Position numbers and translations under genes: made by a program. Positions 35,068-44,267 of a stretch of DNA of 64,000 bases are shown here, one piece after another (within the stretch, counting starts at the first letter, position 1; each line of letters opens with the position of its first letter). Source of the DNA: Streptomyces sp. NRRL F-5122 (GTDB lineage: Bacteria; Actinomycetota; Actinomycetes; Streptomycetales; Streptomycetaceae); the NCBI RefSeq assembly GCF_001507435.1, contig NZ_LMWH01000242.1, positions 42,834 to 106,833 on the forward strand, in the 5' to 3' direction. Below the pieces are notes generated by a model. The model was not told the origin of the DNA, ran no database searches, and saw only the letters and a program-made list of their open reading frames with translations.

Positions 35068-35577
35068 ATGGCCAGAGCGAAACGACCTGATGTCACGCCG
35101 GACCTGCCGGTCTGCTCGATCGAGCGCAGCCTGGCCCTTCTCGGGGACCGCTGGACCCTGCTCATCGTTCGTGAGGCCAGGGGAGGCGCGAGCCGGTTCA
35201 GCGACTTCCGCGACGCCCTCGGTATCGCCACCGATCTGCTCACGCAGCGCCTGGCGTCGCTGGTGGACGCCGGTGTCATGGAGCGCCGCACCTATCAGGA
35301 GCCGGGCCGGCGAGCCCGCTTCGACTACCACCTCACGCGGGCGGGCCGCGACCTGACGCTGGTGCTCGGCGCGCTTCAGCAGTGGGGGGACCGGTATCGC
35401 CCGCCCGCGAGCGGGCCGAGTGCCGTGCGCCGCAGCCGTACGACCCAGCAACCCCTGGAGGTCGCGTTCGTGGACGGCAGCGGCTCGGCGGTCGACATCG
35501 CGGACGTGGAGTTCGTGCTCAGTGACGGCGGTTCCGGGGCCGCGCCGACCCGGGCGCGCGAGGAGATGTCCGGCTGA
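35068..35577 (+). CDS. HxlR-family regulator
   Basis: 169 aa. CSIERSLALLGDRWTLLIVR, recognition region FRDALGIATDLLTQRLASLV, wing RRARFDYHLTRAGRDLTLVL; all conserved, in contrast to the shortened relative at 14655. A C-terminal extension of about 60 residues (RRSRTTQQPLEVAFVDGSGS) adds a small beta-rich tail. Divergent from the SDR at 34256. Confidence 0.9.
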   Translation: MARAKRPDVTPDLPVCSIERSLALLGDRWTLLIVREARGGASRFSDFRDALGIATDLLTQRLASLVDAGVMERRTYQEPGRRARFDYHLTRAGRDLTLVLGALQQWGDRYRPPASGPSAVRRSRTTQQPLEVAFVDGSGSAVDIADVEFVLSDGGSGAAPTRAREEMSG

Positions 35578-35667
35578 CGCCAGGCGCCGGAGCAGCAGGG
35601 TCGCTTGACGATTCTAAGTAGACTGGTCATATTGGATTGGTCAGCACGCGAACCGAGGTGGCATCCC

Positions 35668-36240
35668 ATGGCACGGGCCTCCAAGCGCGAGGAGATCGCG
35701 CAGGCAGCTCTCGATCAGTTCCATTCACACGGCTTCCACGCCACCGGCATCAACGACATCACCGCTGCCGCCGGTGCGCCGAAGGGCTCCTTCTACAACC
35801 ACTTCTCCAGCAAGGAGGAGAGCGCGCTGGAGGCGCTGAGCCGCTACGCCGACAGCCTGCGGTTCGACATCCTCTTCACGCCGGGGCAGCCCGCCCTCGA
35901 CCGGCTGCGGGCCCACTTCGAGTTCCTGAGGCGGATGACGGTCGACAGCGGCTTCGCACGGGGCTGCCTCGTCGGCAACTTCGGGGCCGAAGTCGCCGAC
36001 CACAACGAAACGATCAGATCCGCGGTCAGGCAGAGCTTCGACCAGTGGGCGGGCCTGATCAGCCGGGTGCTGACCGAAGCCCGGGAGGCGGGCGAACTCG
36101 GTGCGGGCCCCGACGCCGACGAGGCGGCGCGGTTCATCCTCAGCGCCTGGGAGGGCACGCTCATCGTCGCCCGAGCCGACAAGACCTCCATCCCCTTCGA
36201 CAGCTTCTTCCACATGGTTTTCGGCGTCGTCCTGCGCTGA
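35668..36240 (+). CDS. TetR-family regulator (AcrR/PfmR-like)
   Basis: 190 aa from ATG 35668 with GAGGTGG upstream. HTH: ALDQFHSHGFHATGINDITA then AAGAPKGSFYNHFSSKEESA. The C-terminal domain has ARGCLVGNFGAEVADHNETI, as in regulators of alkylating or electrophile-responsive reductases. It is followed after 83 bp by the alcohol dehydrogenase, so the two form one unit. GACTGGTC and ATTGGTCA repeats near 35622-35645 are possible operator half-sites. Confidence 0.88.
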   Translation: MARASKREEIAQAALDQFHSHGFHATGINDITAAAGAPKGSFYNHFSSKEESALEALSRYADSLRFDILFTPGQPALDRLRAHFEFLRRMTVDSGFARGCLVGNFGAEVADHNETIRSAVRQSFDQWAGLISRVLTEAREAGELGAGPDADEAARFILSAWEGTLIVARADKTSIPFDSFFHMVFGVVLR

Positions 36241-36323
36241 ACGCGCCACGCCGGCGGGACAGGACCCCCACCACCTTCACTCTCCGGCCCACGAGGGCCG
36301 ACAACCCACCCAGGAGATCCAGC

Positions 36324-37340
36324 ATGTCCACGTATCGCGCCTTCGAGGCCACCGGTGTCCACCAACTGCGACTTGCCGAGCGGGAGTTGGTGGATCCCGC
36401 GCCCGGGCACGTACGACTGAGAGTGGAGGCCTGCGGCGTCTGTCACACCGACGTCCTGGCCGTGGAGGGACTGCGTGCCGACCCCGCACAGCCGCTCGTA
36501 CCCGGTCACGAGGTCGTCGGCGTGATCGACGCGGTGGGTGCCGGCGTCACCGCCTGGCAGCCCGGAGACCGGGTGGGTGTCGGATTCCTCGGCGGCCAGT
36601 GCTGGGAGTGCGAACCGTGCCGGCGCGGCGACTTCGTCAACTGCCTCCGCCAGCAGCAGACCGGCACCACCGTCGACGGTGGCTACGCCGAGGTGGTCTA
36701 CGCACGATCCAGCGGACTCGTCCGCATCCCCGACGGCCTGACCGCCGCCGAGGCTGCGCCGCTGCTGTGTGCCGGCCTGACCACGTTCATGGCGCTCCAG
36801 CAGGACTCCACACGGGCCGGTTCCCTCGTGGCCGTCCAGGGCATCGGCGGTCTCGGCCACCTGGCCCTCCAGTACGCCCGCAGCCTCGGCCACCGCGTGG
36901 TCGCCATCGCCCGGGGGAGCGAGAAGGAGAAGCAGGCGCGTGAGATGGGCGCGCACGAGTACATCAACAGCACGGACCAGGACCCCGCCGCGGCCCTGCG
37001 CGACCTCGGCGGCGCGGCGCTCATCGTCGCCACCGCCGCCAGCGGCGCCTCCATGAGCCCTCTGGTCGGCGGCCTGGCCCCGGGCGGAAAGCTCGTCGTG
37101 GTCGGCGCGGCCCCCGACCCGATCACGGTGTCCACGCCCGATCTCATCTTCGGCACGCGCACCCTCGCGGGCAGCCTCACCGGTTCTTCCATCCAGAACG
37201 AGGACAACCTCGCCTTCGTTCTCGCACACGGTATTCGGCCGGCCGTCGAGGTCCTGCCGTTCGAGCAGGCGATGGACGGCTACGAGCGGATGCTCTCGGG
37301 CAAGGCCCGGTTCCGCGTGGTCCTCGACGTCGCCGCCTGA
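36324..37340 (+). CDS. Zinc-dependent alcohol dehydrogenase (AdhP-like)
   Basis: 338 aa from ATG 36324 behind AGGAG. Catalytic zinc: EACGVCHTDV and PGHEVVGVID. The structural zinc site with four cysteines is CWECEPCRRGDFVNC. NAD motif: AVQGIGGLGHLALQYARSLG. It fits the AdhP/AdhT-type short dehydrogenases acting on simple alcohols or aldehydes. Downstream of TetR; convergent with LysR across a hairpin. Confidence 0.92.
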   Translation: MSTYRAFEATGVHQLRLAERELVDPAPGHVRLRVEACGVCHTDVLAVEGLRADPAQPLVPGHEVVGVIDAVGAGVTAWQPGDRVGVGFLGGQCWECEPCRRGDFVNCLRQQQTGTTVDGGYAEVVYARSSGLVRIPDGLTAAEAAPLLCAGLTTFMALQQDSTRAGSLVAVQGIGGLGHLALQYARSLGHRVVAIARGSEKEKQAREMGAHEYINSTDQDPAAALRDLGGAALIVATAASGASMSPLVGGLAPGGKLVVVGAAPDPITVSTPDLIFGTRTLAGSLTGSSIQNEDNLAFVLAHGIRPAVEVLPFEQAMDGYERMLSGKARFRVVLDVAA

Positions 37341-37392
37341 GAGCGCGACACCGAACCCCGAGGCACGCAGCCACCGGCCGCGAGACGGTACG

Positions 37393-37416
37393 GACGGCCG
37401 GAACTCCCCGGCCGTC
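37393..37416. terminator. Hairpin terminator between ADH and LysR genes
   Basis: GACGGCCGG/CCGGCCGTC with a 6-nt loop, overlapping the stop codon of the convergent LysR gene. Confidence 0.65.
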
Positions 37417-38338
37417 AGCGCCTGTACAGGTCATCGCCGGGCAGCCAGGCGTCCGGGTCGTGGATGCCGAGGTCGCCGACGTGCCCGGTCAGGGCGTCGA
37501 CGACGGCCAGGACCGAGGCCCGTTCCTCGTCGCCCCGCCATACCAGCGACCAGGTCCAATAGACCTTGGGCGCGACCAGCGGACGCCGGACCAGGTCGGG
37601 CGGTACGACAGTGGTCTGGCCCTTGGGGGAGTTGACCACGGGACGGCGGCAGCGGCGCACGTGGTCGAAGAAGGCCGCGCCGGTGACGCCGCCGTCGGTG
37701 GTGCGGACCGCCCGGGCACCGGTGTCGTCGGACAACTGCTGAGCGAAGGCGTTCCAGGACGCCCAGGACGTGGTGTCCGCGTCGATGAGCACCGTGGCGT
37801 CCCGTGTGTGCACGTCGCTGTCCTCACCGCCGGGGGAGACGGCGTAGAGCCGGTCCGCGCCGATGAGTCGCGCCTGCAGGCCCAGGCGCTCGAGCTCCCC
37901 GGCGGGGATCCAGCACACCGCGACGTCGAGACTGCCCGCGGCCACCCGGGCGGCCTGGGTGTGCGAAGGGGCGACCCAGGCGTCCACATGCACCTGGGCG
38001 ACCGCGGCGCTACGGGTACTCAGGTCCGGAGGCAGCCAGTTGACGTAACCCAGCCGTACCGGCTCCGACCCGGCGAGACGGCCCGCTCGGCGTCGGAGGT
38101 CGTCCGCCCGCTCCACCAGAGCGCGGGTGTGCGGGAGCAGGGCCGCGCCGGCCGGGGTCAGGGACACCGAACGGCGGTCCCGGTCGAACAGCCGCACACC
38201 GAGGTCTCGTTCGAGCGCCTTGATCTGCTGCGACAGTGAAGGACCGGCGATCAGCAGCCGCTCGGCGGCGCGACCGAAGTTCAGTTCCTCGGCGACCGCG
38301 AGGAAGTACCGCAGCTGGCGTAGTTCCACGTCCGCCAT
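37415..38338 (-). CDS. LysR-family regulator
   Basis: 307 aa; start MADVELRQLRYFLAVAEELN chosen because HTH homology begins there. HTH GRAAERLLIAGPSLSQQIKA then LERDLGVRLFDRDRRSVSLT; periplasmic-binding-like sensor domain from about residue 90. It is divergent from the small muconolactone-isomerase-like fragment and the MFS gene. Confidence 0.9.
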   Translation of the reverse strand: MADVELRQLRYFLAVAEELNFGRAAERLLIAGPSLSQQIKALERDLGVRLFDRDRRSVSLTPAGAALLPHTRALVERADDLRRRAGRLAGSEPVRLGYVNWLPPDLSTRSAAVAQVHVDAWVAPSHTQAARVAAGSLDVAVCWIPAGELERLGLQARLIGADRLYAVSPGGEDSDVHTRDATVLIDADTTSWASWNAFAQQLSDDTGARAVRTTDGGVTGAAFFDHVRRCRRPVVNSPKGQTTVVPPDLVRRPLVAPKVYWTWSLVWRGDEERASVLAVVDALTGHVGDLGIHDPDAWLPGDDLYRR

Positions 38339-38479
38339 GCTACGTCGCTGGGAGGCTCCGCCTATCAGCAACGAGAGAGCCGGTCATGGCATTTGCCCAG
38401 GTGGCAGGGGAAAGATGGCAGAAGGGCGCTGCGTGGGCCCCCGATACCCGCGGGGAGCCCGCCCACCTGGAGAGGGATC

Positions 38480-38623
38480 ATGCGCGAGTTCCTGGTCGAG
38501 ATCAACACCGCGGTTGCCCGGGGCACCGGCAGGGAAGAGGCGGTGCGCGGTCGCGCAGCCGACGCCGTCCGGGCCGGGGAACCGGCCGCCGCCGACCCGG
38601 GCCGCGCCCATTCCGTGTCCTGA
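38480..38623 (+). pseudogene. Muconolactone isomerase-like fragment
   Basis: 47 codons with a good GGAGAGGG site. MREFLVEINTAVARGTGREE and AVRGRAADAVRAGEPAA match the first half of muconolactone delta-isomerase-like (mIase) proteins, which are normally about 90 aa. After residue 36 the sequence goes out of register and stops; I could not recover the missing half in another frame. It is probably a decayed gene, though it may still be translated. Confidence 0.5.
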
Positions 38624-38734
38624 CCCGCAGGGCGCCGGCCCGCCCTCGGCGCCATCCGGTCGCTCCGGTACATCGAGGGCGACGGAGCGCGCCACGCGGG
38701 CCTCCGCCCGGACCGAGCCTCGGAGGACAACTCC

Positions 38735-40000
38735 ATGCGTGCGCGCACTCAGCGCCCTTCATCCGTCGGCACGACCACCACCCCACCGCACTCGCCCTGG
38801 GCCCACGTCGCCCGGGCCGCCGCCGCGCTCGCGGCCGGCATGGGGGTCGGCCGCTTCGTCTACACCCCGATCCTGCCGCTGATGCACGCCCAGGCCGGGC
38901 TGTCCGCCGACGCGGGCGCGCACCTGGCCACCGCCAACTACGTCGGGTACCTCATCGGCGCCCTCGCGGGCATCCTGGCCCCCGCGCTGGTCCGTTCACC
39001 CGCCGTTCTGCGTGGGTCCCTGGTCGTACTGGCCCTCACCCTCGCCGGGATGCCCGCCACCCACAGCACCGCGGCCTGGCTCGTGCTGCGACTGCTGGCC
39101 GGGATCGCCAGCGCCTTGATCTTCGTCATCGCGGCCAGTTCCCTCCTCAGCCACCTCAGGGAGCACCCCGCCCACCTGCCCGGCTGGGCCTTCGGCGGGG
39201 TCGGCGCCGGAATCGCGCTGTCGGGCCTGCTGGTGCTCGTGCTGCGCAACGTCGCCGACTGGCAGGCCGCATGGTGGGCCTCGGCCGTCCTGGCCGCCGT
39301 CCTCGCCGCACTCTCCTGGAACCTGAGACCCGAGGTGGCGCCCGCACTCGGCGCGACCGTCGCACAGACGGGGCCGAGGCGGCCCACACACCGCTGGTTC
39401 GGTGCGCTGTTCGTCAGCTACACCCTGGAGGGCATCGGTTACATCGTCGCCGGCACCTTCCTCGTCGCCGCGATCGGGCAGAACTCCCCGGGCTGGGCCG
39501 GTAGCGGCGCCTGGGTGCTCGTCGGTCTTGCGGCGGTGCCGTCCTCGGCGCTGTGGGCCCGGCTCGGCCGCCACTGGTCGCGGCCCGATCTGCTGCTCGC
39601 CGCCCTCGCCATCCAGGCGGTCGGGATCGCGCTGCCCGCCCTGTTCGGATCGGTGGCGGCCGCCCTGGTCTCCGCGGTGCTGTTCGGCGCCACCTTCATC
39701 GGTGTCAGCACCCTTGCGCTGGCCACCGGCGCCCATCTGCAGTACCCCCGCTCCGTCGCCCTGCTGACCACCGGATACTCCGTGGGCCAGATCGCGGGGC
39801 CGCTCGCGGTCGCCCCGCTGCTCCACCACGGCTACCGCCAGGCGCTGCTGCTGGCGGCCGTCGTGGTGCTCGCCGCCGCCCTCGCCGCGGGGCTCGTACG
39901 GAGCGGATTCCCGCACCACATGGCGCTCGTACGGCACGGCACACCCGAGGACCGGACCGTCCCGGCAGCCGCGGCGCAGACCTCGACCGACCGGAGCTGA
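38735..40000 (+). CDS. YbfB/YjiJ-family MFS transporter
   Basis: 421 aa; ATG behind GGAGGAC. GMGVGRFVYTPILPLMHAQA (TM1 signature of the YbfB family), TANYVGYLIGALAGILAPAL, and GYSVGQIAGPLAVAPLLHHG near the end; 12 hydrophobic segments. It is a putative proton-coupled exporter, substrate unknown. Read away from the LysR gene, which may control it. Confidence 0.9.
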   Translation: MRARTQRPSSVGTTTTPPHSPWAHVARAAAALAAGMGVGRFVYTPILPLMHAQAGLSADAGAHLATANYVGYLIGALAGILAPALVRSPAVLRGSLVVLALTLAGMPATHSTAAWLVLRLLAGIASALIFVIAASSLLSHLREHPAHLPGWAFGGVGAGIALSGLLVLVLRNVADWQAAWWASAVLAAVLAALSWNLRPEVAPALGATVAQTGPRRPTHRWFGALFVSYTLEGIGYIVAGTFLVAAIGQNSPGWAGSGAWVLVGLAAVPSSALWARLGRHWSRPDLLLAALAIQAVGIALPALFGSVAAALVSAVLFGATFIGVSTLALATGAHLQYPRSVALLTTGYSVGQIAGPLAVAPLLHHGYRQALLLAAVVVLAAALAAGLVRSGFPHHMALVRHGTPEDRTVPAAAAQTSTDRS

Positions 40001-40078
40001 ACCGACCGCGCTACTGTCGAGCTGACGGGGCGGCCGCTCAGCGATGTCATGCCCCCCGCCTGAGACGTGGAGTCACGC

Positions 40079-40687
40079 ATGACCACTGCACGGGATCTGC
40101 TCATTGTCGCCCTGGACGCCACCCCCGGCCGTCCCGCCGAACCGGGTGAGCTGTCGCTTTCGCTCGCGGGAGCCGAGCTGATCGACCTTCTCGACGCCCG
40201 GGCCGTCTCGCTGGACGGTGACCGCATCGTGCCGGCCGATCCGCCGGTGACGGACGACCGCCTGCTGAAGGACGCCGCGTCGTCCCTCGTGCGGAAGATG
40301 CCGCACGAGTCGATCGAGGACTGGCTGTGGCGCCGGGGGCGGGGTCTGTCCTCGGTCTACCTGACCGTCTTCGAGGAGGAAGGGCGGTTCACGCGGCAGC
40401 ACCGCCGCTGGCTGCCGTCCTGGACCGGAGTGGCGTCGCTGGTCGACTCGCCCGACCGGCGCCTGGCCACGGACCGGTGGACGTCGGGGGAGCCGGTGCT
40501 CGCCACGCTCGCCGCGACCGCCGGCATCCGGGACATGCCGACGGCGGAACTCCCCGACGAGGTCGGCGAGGCGGTGGCGACGGTGCTCGCGGCCGTCGAC
40601 GACGCGGTGACGGAGCTGACGGCCGTACGGCAGCGGCGGGACATCGAGAAGGCGGCCTTCGACAACATCTGGAGGGGACCCGTCTGA
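40079..40687 (+). CDS. GPP34 (Golgi phosphoprotein 3-like) family protein
   Basis: 202 aa from ATG 40079. TTARDLLIVALDATPGRPAE, then LSLSLAGAELIDLLDARAVS and LWRRGRGLSSVYLTVFEEEG follow the GPP34 pattern (an all-helical fold). In eukaryotes such proteins bind phosphoinositides; in Streptomyces they are common, cytosolic or membrane-peripheral, with no settled role. Convergent with the SDR at 40706. Confidence 0.88.
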   Translation: MTTARDLLIVALDATPGRPAEPGELSLSLAGAELIDLLDARAVSLDGDRIVPADPPVTDDRLLKDAASSLVRKMPHESIEDWLWRRGRGLSSVYLTVFEEEGRFTRQHRRWLPSWTGVASLVDSPDRRLATDRWTSGEPVLATLAATAGIRDMPTAELPDEVGEAVATVLAAVDDAVTELTAVRQRRDIEKAAFDNIWRGPV

Positions 40688-40705
40688 GGCGCCGGGGCGC
40701 GAGCC

Positions 40706-41401
40706 TCAGAGTGCCTCGGCATCCAGGGGGCGACAGAGGTTCGCCTTGACCTCGCGAGTGCCTTCGTCGGTGAGGACCTCGACCCTGTCCTCGATCAGGG
40801 CGCGCACGGTCTGCTCGGCGACGTCCTCGGGGGTGATCTTCGGCGCGTCCACCCAGGAGGCCAGGTCCGTCTCCACGAAGCCGGCATGCACCCCGACCAC
40901 CTGGGTTCCCTGGTCGCGCAGGGCCTCCCGCAGCGCGCTGGTCAGGGACCACTGCGCGGCCTTGGACGCCGCATATCCCGGCCACCCGGGCCGGCCGACC
41001 CAGGACGCCACCGACAGCATGTTCACCAGGGCACCGCCGCCGTTCCGGGCGAGCACGGGGGCGAAGGCGCGGGCGACGGCCCAGGTGCCGAAGAGGTTGA
41101 CCTCCATGGCCTCGTGGGCGCCGTCGAAGGAGCCCTCGAGCAGTTTCGTCTCCCAGCCGCCGACACCGGCGTTGTTGATCACAATGGTGACGTCGGCCGC
41201 CGCCTCGGCGGCCGCGGCGACCTGCTCATGGTCGGTCACGTCGAGCCGCAACGGTGTGACATCGGTGTCGGTGACACCGTCCGGATCCCGCACGGCCGCG
41301 TAGACCTTGGCCGCGCCGTGGTCGAGCAACGCACGGGTGAACGCCCTGCCTATACCGCGGTTGGCCCCCGTCACGAGGGCCACCGAGCCTTTGATGTCCA
41401 T
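40706..41401 (-). CDS. SDR family oxidoreductase (paralogue of 34256 gene)
   Basis: 231 aa. SVALVTGANRGIGRAFTRAL, VINNAGVGGWETKLLEG, and active-site YAASKAAQWSLTSALREAL. It shares roughly half its residues with the SDR at 34256-34960, including GAAKVYAAVR. RBS GGAGGAGGAG. Divergent from the TetR gene at 41716. Confidence 0.9.
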   Translation of the reverse strand: MDIKGSVALVTGANRGIGRAFTRALLDHGAAKVYAAVRDPDGVTDTDVTPLRLDVTDHEQVAAAAEAAADVTIVINNAGVGGWETKLLEGSFDGAHEAMEVNLFGTWAVARAFAPVLARNGGGALVNMLSVASWVGRPGWPGYAASKAAQWSLTSALREALRDQGTQVVGVHAGFVETDLASWVDAPKITPEDVAEQTVRALIEDRVEVLTDEGTREVKANLCRPLDAEAL

Positions 41402-41715
41402 CGCTCCTCCTCCGCAGTCCCGCCGTGCACGGCCATGAAGGGGCCAAGGCCCACCGACTCACCATCGCGCGCGGCACGACCGCTCGCACCCGCGGGCCCT
41501 GCCGTGTGCCTTCCACGCGAGCGCGGACACCGGAGGAACCGGGGACCCCTGGCCGTTCGCGTCGCCGAAGCCCACGTCCGCGAACCCGGCCGCCCCGTGG
41601 CTGCCGGTCTCGTGGGTGCCGGGGCGGTCACGTCGGCACCGTGACCGCCCCCATGGGGCGAGGAGCTGCCCGGCCCGGTGATCCGAAAGTAGACGACCGG
41701 TCGTAGACTGGCGCC
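41402..41715. other. Divergent intergenic region
   Basis: No gene seen. Its right end carries the operator/promoter described at 41693-41710. Confidence 0.5.
41693..41710. promoter_or_regulatory. TetR self-operator and -10 box
   Basis: ACGACCGGTCGT (41693-41704) is a perfect palindrome of the classic TetR ACCGGT type. It is followed at once by TAGACT, a -10 box five bases ahead of the ATG at 41716, so the transcript is probably leaderless and self-repressed. Confidence 0.7.
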
Positions 41716-42348
41716 ATGGGACGAACCAGTGATGCCAAGGAGCGGATCCTCACGGCCGCTCAGTCGCTGATCGAGCAGCGGGGCTACTCGGCGCTGGGAG
41801 TGGCCGAGATCTGCAAGGCGGCAGGCGTGCCGAAGGGTAGCTTCTACTACTTCTTCGACTCCAAGGAGGAGCTCGCCCTCGCGGTGCTCGACGAGCACTG
41901 GGCCGGGCAGTACGCCGGGTGGAACCGCATCCTGCGTGGCGATGCCCCGCCGCTCGAACGTCTGCGGCAGCTGTTCGAGGAGACCGAGGCCGAGCAGCGT
42001 GCCGGTCAGCAGAGCTGCGGCACCGTCTCGGGCTGCCTGTTCGGGAATCTGTCCCTGGAGATGAGCAACCAGACCGAGGCCATCCGCGAACGGCTCCAGC
42101 AGATCTTCGAGGCCCAGGTGGACATGGTCGAGGAGGTCGTCGCGCAGGCGCGTGACGGTGGAGAGGTCACCGTCGCGGACAGCCGCGAGGCCGCCCGATC
42201 CGTGGTCGCCCAGCTCGAGGGCCAGGTACTGTTCGCCAAGCTCTACAACAACACGCAGCGCCTCGACGCCCTGTGGGCGAACTGTCTGGCCCTTCTCGGC
42301 GCCACGGCACCCGGTGCGTCGCATCGTGCGGGAGCATCACTCGTCTGA
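41716..42348 (+). CDS. TetR-family regulator
   Basis: 210 aa. HTH: ILTAAQSLIEQRGYSALGVA then EICKAAGVPKGSFYYFFDSK; ligand domain with CGTVSGCLFGNLSLEMSNQT and ARSVVAQLEGQVLFAKLYNN. It starts directly after a palindromic operator. By position it should control itself and the divergent SDR. Confidence 0.9.
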   Translation: MGRTSDAKERILTAAQSLIEQRGYSALGVAEICKAAGVPKGSFYYFFDSKEELALAVLDEHWAGQYAGWNRILRGDAPPLERLRQLFEETEAEQRAGQQSCGTVSGCLFGNLSLEMSNQTEAIRERLQQIFEAQVDMVEEVVAQARDGGEVTVADSREAARSVVAQLEGQVLFAKLYNNTQRLDALWANCLALLGATAPGASHRAGASLV

Positions 42349-42360
42349 CGGGTGACGCTG

Positions 42361-42395
42361 TTGCCGTGATGCATGTCACCTGTCAAAATGGTGAC
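42361..42395 (+). promoter_or_regulatory. Promoter with 21-bp operator, site 1 (CGNR gene)
   Basis: TTGCCG (42361-42366), 17 nt and CAAAAT form a promoter whose predicted start is the GTG at 42396. GTCACCTGTCAA with GGTGAC 3 nt later (42375-42395) covers the -10. The same 21-bp site occurs at 44268 and, inverted, at 44366. Confidence 0.75.
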
Positions 42396-42959
42396 GTGAA
42401 ACTGGAGCATGCCTTTCCGTGCGGGAGCCCCGCCCTCGACTTCGCCGCGACGCTGCGCGCGCGCCGTTCGGTGCGGTTCGAGATGTTCGTGTCTCCGGAC
42501 CGGCTGGACGCCTGGTTTGTCGAGTCCGGGATCGTCGACGCCGTCACCCCGAGCCGTGAGTCCGACGTGGAGCGGGCCATCGAGGTCCGGGAGGCGATCT
42601 ACACGCTGGTCGGCGCCCGGATCGCCGGCGAGGAGTTCGACCGGGGGGCGCTCGCCGTCGTGAACGCCGCCGCCCGTATGCAGCCCGCCACGCCCCAACT
42701 CACCCCCACGGGGCGCTGGACGGACGCGACACCCGACGAGGCGCTCTCCGTGGTGGCACGACATGCCGTCGAACTTCTGAGCGGGCCGGATGTGCCTCTG
42801 ATGAAGGAGTGCGGCAACCCGCAGTGCACGCGGGTGTATATCGACCGTTCGCGTGGCATGCGCCGGCAGTGGTGCGGCATGGAGTCCTGCGGTAACAAGC
42901 TCAAGGCGCAGGCCTACCGCGCCCGCAAGAAGGAAGCCCAGGTGCCCGCCTCCCGCTGA
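42396..42959 (+). CDS. CGNR zinc-finger regulator (ABATE domain)
   Basis: 187 aa from GTG 42396, placed right after the operator; the open frame upstream would place the operator inside the gene. N-terminal ABATE-type domain (LEHAFPCGSPALDFAATLRA), C-terminal treble-clef-like CGNR finger with ligands in ECGNPQCTRVYIDRSRG and RQWCGMESCGNKLKAQAYR. CGNR proteins are stress-type DNA-binding regulators. The shared 21-bp site suggests it represses itself and the hydrolase gene at 43082. Confidence 0.9.
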   Translation: MKLEHAFPCGSPALDFAATLRARRSVRFEMFVSPDRLDAWFVESGIVDAVTPSRESDVERAIEVREAIYTLVGARIAGEEFDRGALAVVNAAARMQPATPQLTPTGRWTDATPDEALSVVARHAVELLSGPDVPLMKECGNPQCTRVYIDRSRGMRRQWCGMESCGNKLKAQAYRARKKEAQVPASR

Positions 42960-43054
42960 CCGGGCGCCGGGCCCCTGCGCGCTCCGACGGGGACTCCGAG
43001 GGCGACCGACTCGTCGCACTCGGCAGGGGATCTTGACCGTGGAGGCGACGAGCC

Positions 43055-43070
43055 GGCCGGTGCACCGGCC
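43055..43070. terminator. Palindrome between convergent CGNR and hydrolase genes
   Basis: GGCCGGTGCACCGGCC, fully symmetric, 11 bp from the hydrolase stop. A terminator by position; the stem is short. Confidence 0.4.
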
Positions 43071-43081
43071 GCACCGGCGGA

Positions 43082-44146
43082 TCAGCGGCGCCGCAGGGAG
43101 TCGGCCTCCACGACCGCTTCGGCGAACGCCTTCGGGGCCTCCTGGGGCACGTTGTGGCCGATGCCCTTCAGGGTCCTGTGCGCATAAGGTCCGGAGAACT
43201 TGTCCCGGTACATCGACCCGTCACCGGCGGGCGTGAACGGGTCGACCTCCCCGTCGAGGGTGACGGTCGGAACACCGATGACGGGTCCCTGGGCGAGCCG
43301 CTGTTCGAGGGAGTCGTAGCGCGGATCGCCCGCCGCGAGCCCCAGTCGCCAGCGGTAGTTGTGGATCACGATGGCGACGTAGTCGGGGTTGTCGAAGGCG
43401 GTGGCGGTGCGCTCGAACGTGGCGTCGTCGAAGTTCCAGGTCGGCGAGTTGAACTTCCAGACGAGCCGGGCCAGTTCGTCCCGGTACTGCGGGTTCTCCA
43501 GTCCGAGGCGCCCCCGCTCCGTGGAGAAGTAGTACTGGTACCACCATGCCCACTCGGTCGTGGGGGGCGCCGGCTGCTTGTTGGCCTCACGGTTGGTTAT
43601 CAGGTAGCCGGTCACGGAGACCAGCGCCTTGCAGCGCTCGGGCCACAGCGCCGCGATGATGTCCGCCGTCCGCGACCCCCAGTCGTAACCGGCGAGGACG
43701 GCCTTCTCGATCCGCAGTGCGTCCATCAGGGCGATGATGTCGAGGGCGACCACCGTCTGCTGGGCGTTGCGGAAGGTCTTCTCGGACAGGAAACGTGTCG
43801 TCCCGTGGCCGCGCAGATAGGGCACGATCACCCGGTAGCCCCTGGCCGCCAGCAGCGGCGCGACATCGACATAGCTGTGGATGTCATAGGGCCAGCCGTG
43901 CAGGAGGATGACCGCGGGGCCGTGGGCGGGGCCCGCCTCGGCATAGCCGATGCTGAGCTCACCCGCCTTGATCTGCCGCAGCGGGCCGAACGGCGTGTGT
44001 CCCCGCCCGGCGGTCGAGCTCGCGGGCGTCCGTATCCCGCTAGGTGCGGCTGACGCGGCCCCGGCCGAGCTCGCGCCCCAGCCGATCAGCGATGTCCCGA
44101 CCGCACCCACACCAGCGACCTTGCCGAAGCTCCGCCTGTTGATCAT
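43082..44146 (-). CDS. Exported epoxide hydrolase-like alpha/beta hydrolase (Tat signal)
   Basis: 354 aa from ATG 44146. The N-terminus MINRRSFGKVAGVGAVGTSL carries an RRSFGK twin-arginine motif, so it is exported folded. Alpha/beta core: oxyanion LLHGWPYDIHSYVDVAP, nucleophile elbow with aspartate VLAGYDWGSRTADII (Asp nucleophile, as in epoxide hydrolases and dehalogenases), and the His in LKGIGHNVPQEAP. Likely substrate is an epoxide or ester outside the membrane. Two 21-bp sites of the CGNR type lie 120-240 bp upstream. Confidence 0.9.
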   Translation of the reverse strand: MINRRSFGKVAGVGAVGTSLIGWGASSAGAASAAPSGIRTPASSTAGRGHTPFGPLRQIKAGELSIGYAEAGPAHGPAVILLHGWPYDIHSYVDVAPLLAARGYRVIVPYLRGHGTTRFLSEKTFRNAQQTVVALDIIALMDALRIEKAVLAGYDWGSRTADIIAALWPERCKALVSVTGYLITNREANKQPAPPTTEWAWWYQYYFSTERGRLGLENPQYRDELARLVWKFNSPTWNFDDATFERTATAFDNPDYVAIVIHNYRWRLGLAAGDPRYDSLEQRLAQGPVIGVPTVTLDGEVDPFTPAGDGSMYRDKFSGPYAHRTLKGIGHNVPQEAPKAFAEAVVEADSLRRR

Positions 44147-44267
44147 CCGAGACCTCTCTCCTGAGTCGTACGGCTGTGACGGCCGCTTGCGCATCGTCCG
44201 GCCGCGTCCGAATCGCGGGGGACCAGTGGTCGCCATAGGCTCGTGGCAAGACCGTTGCATGGCACTC

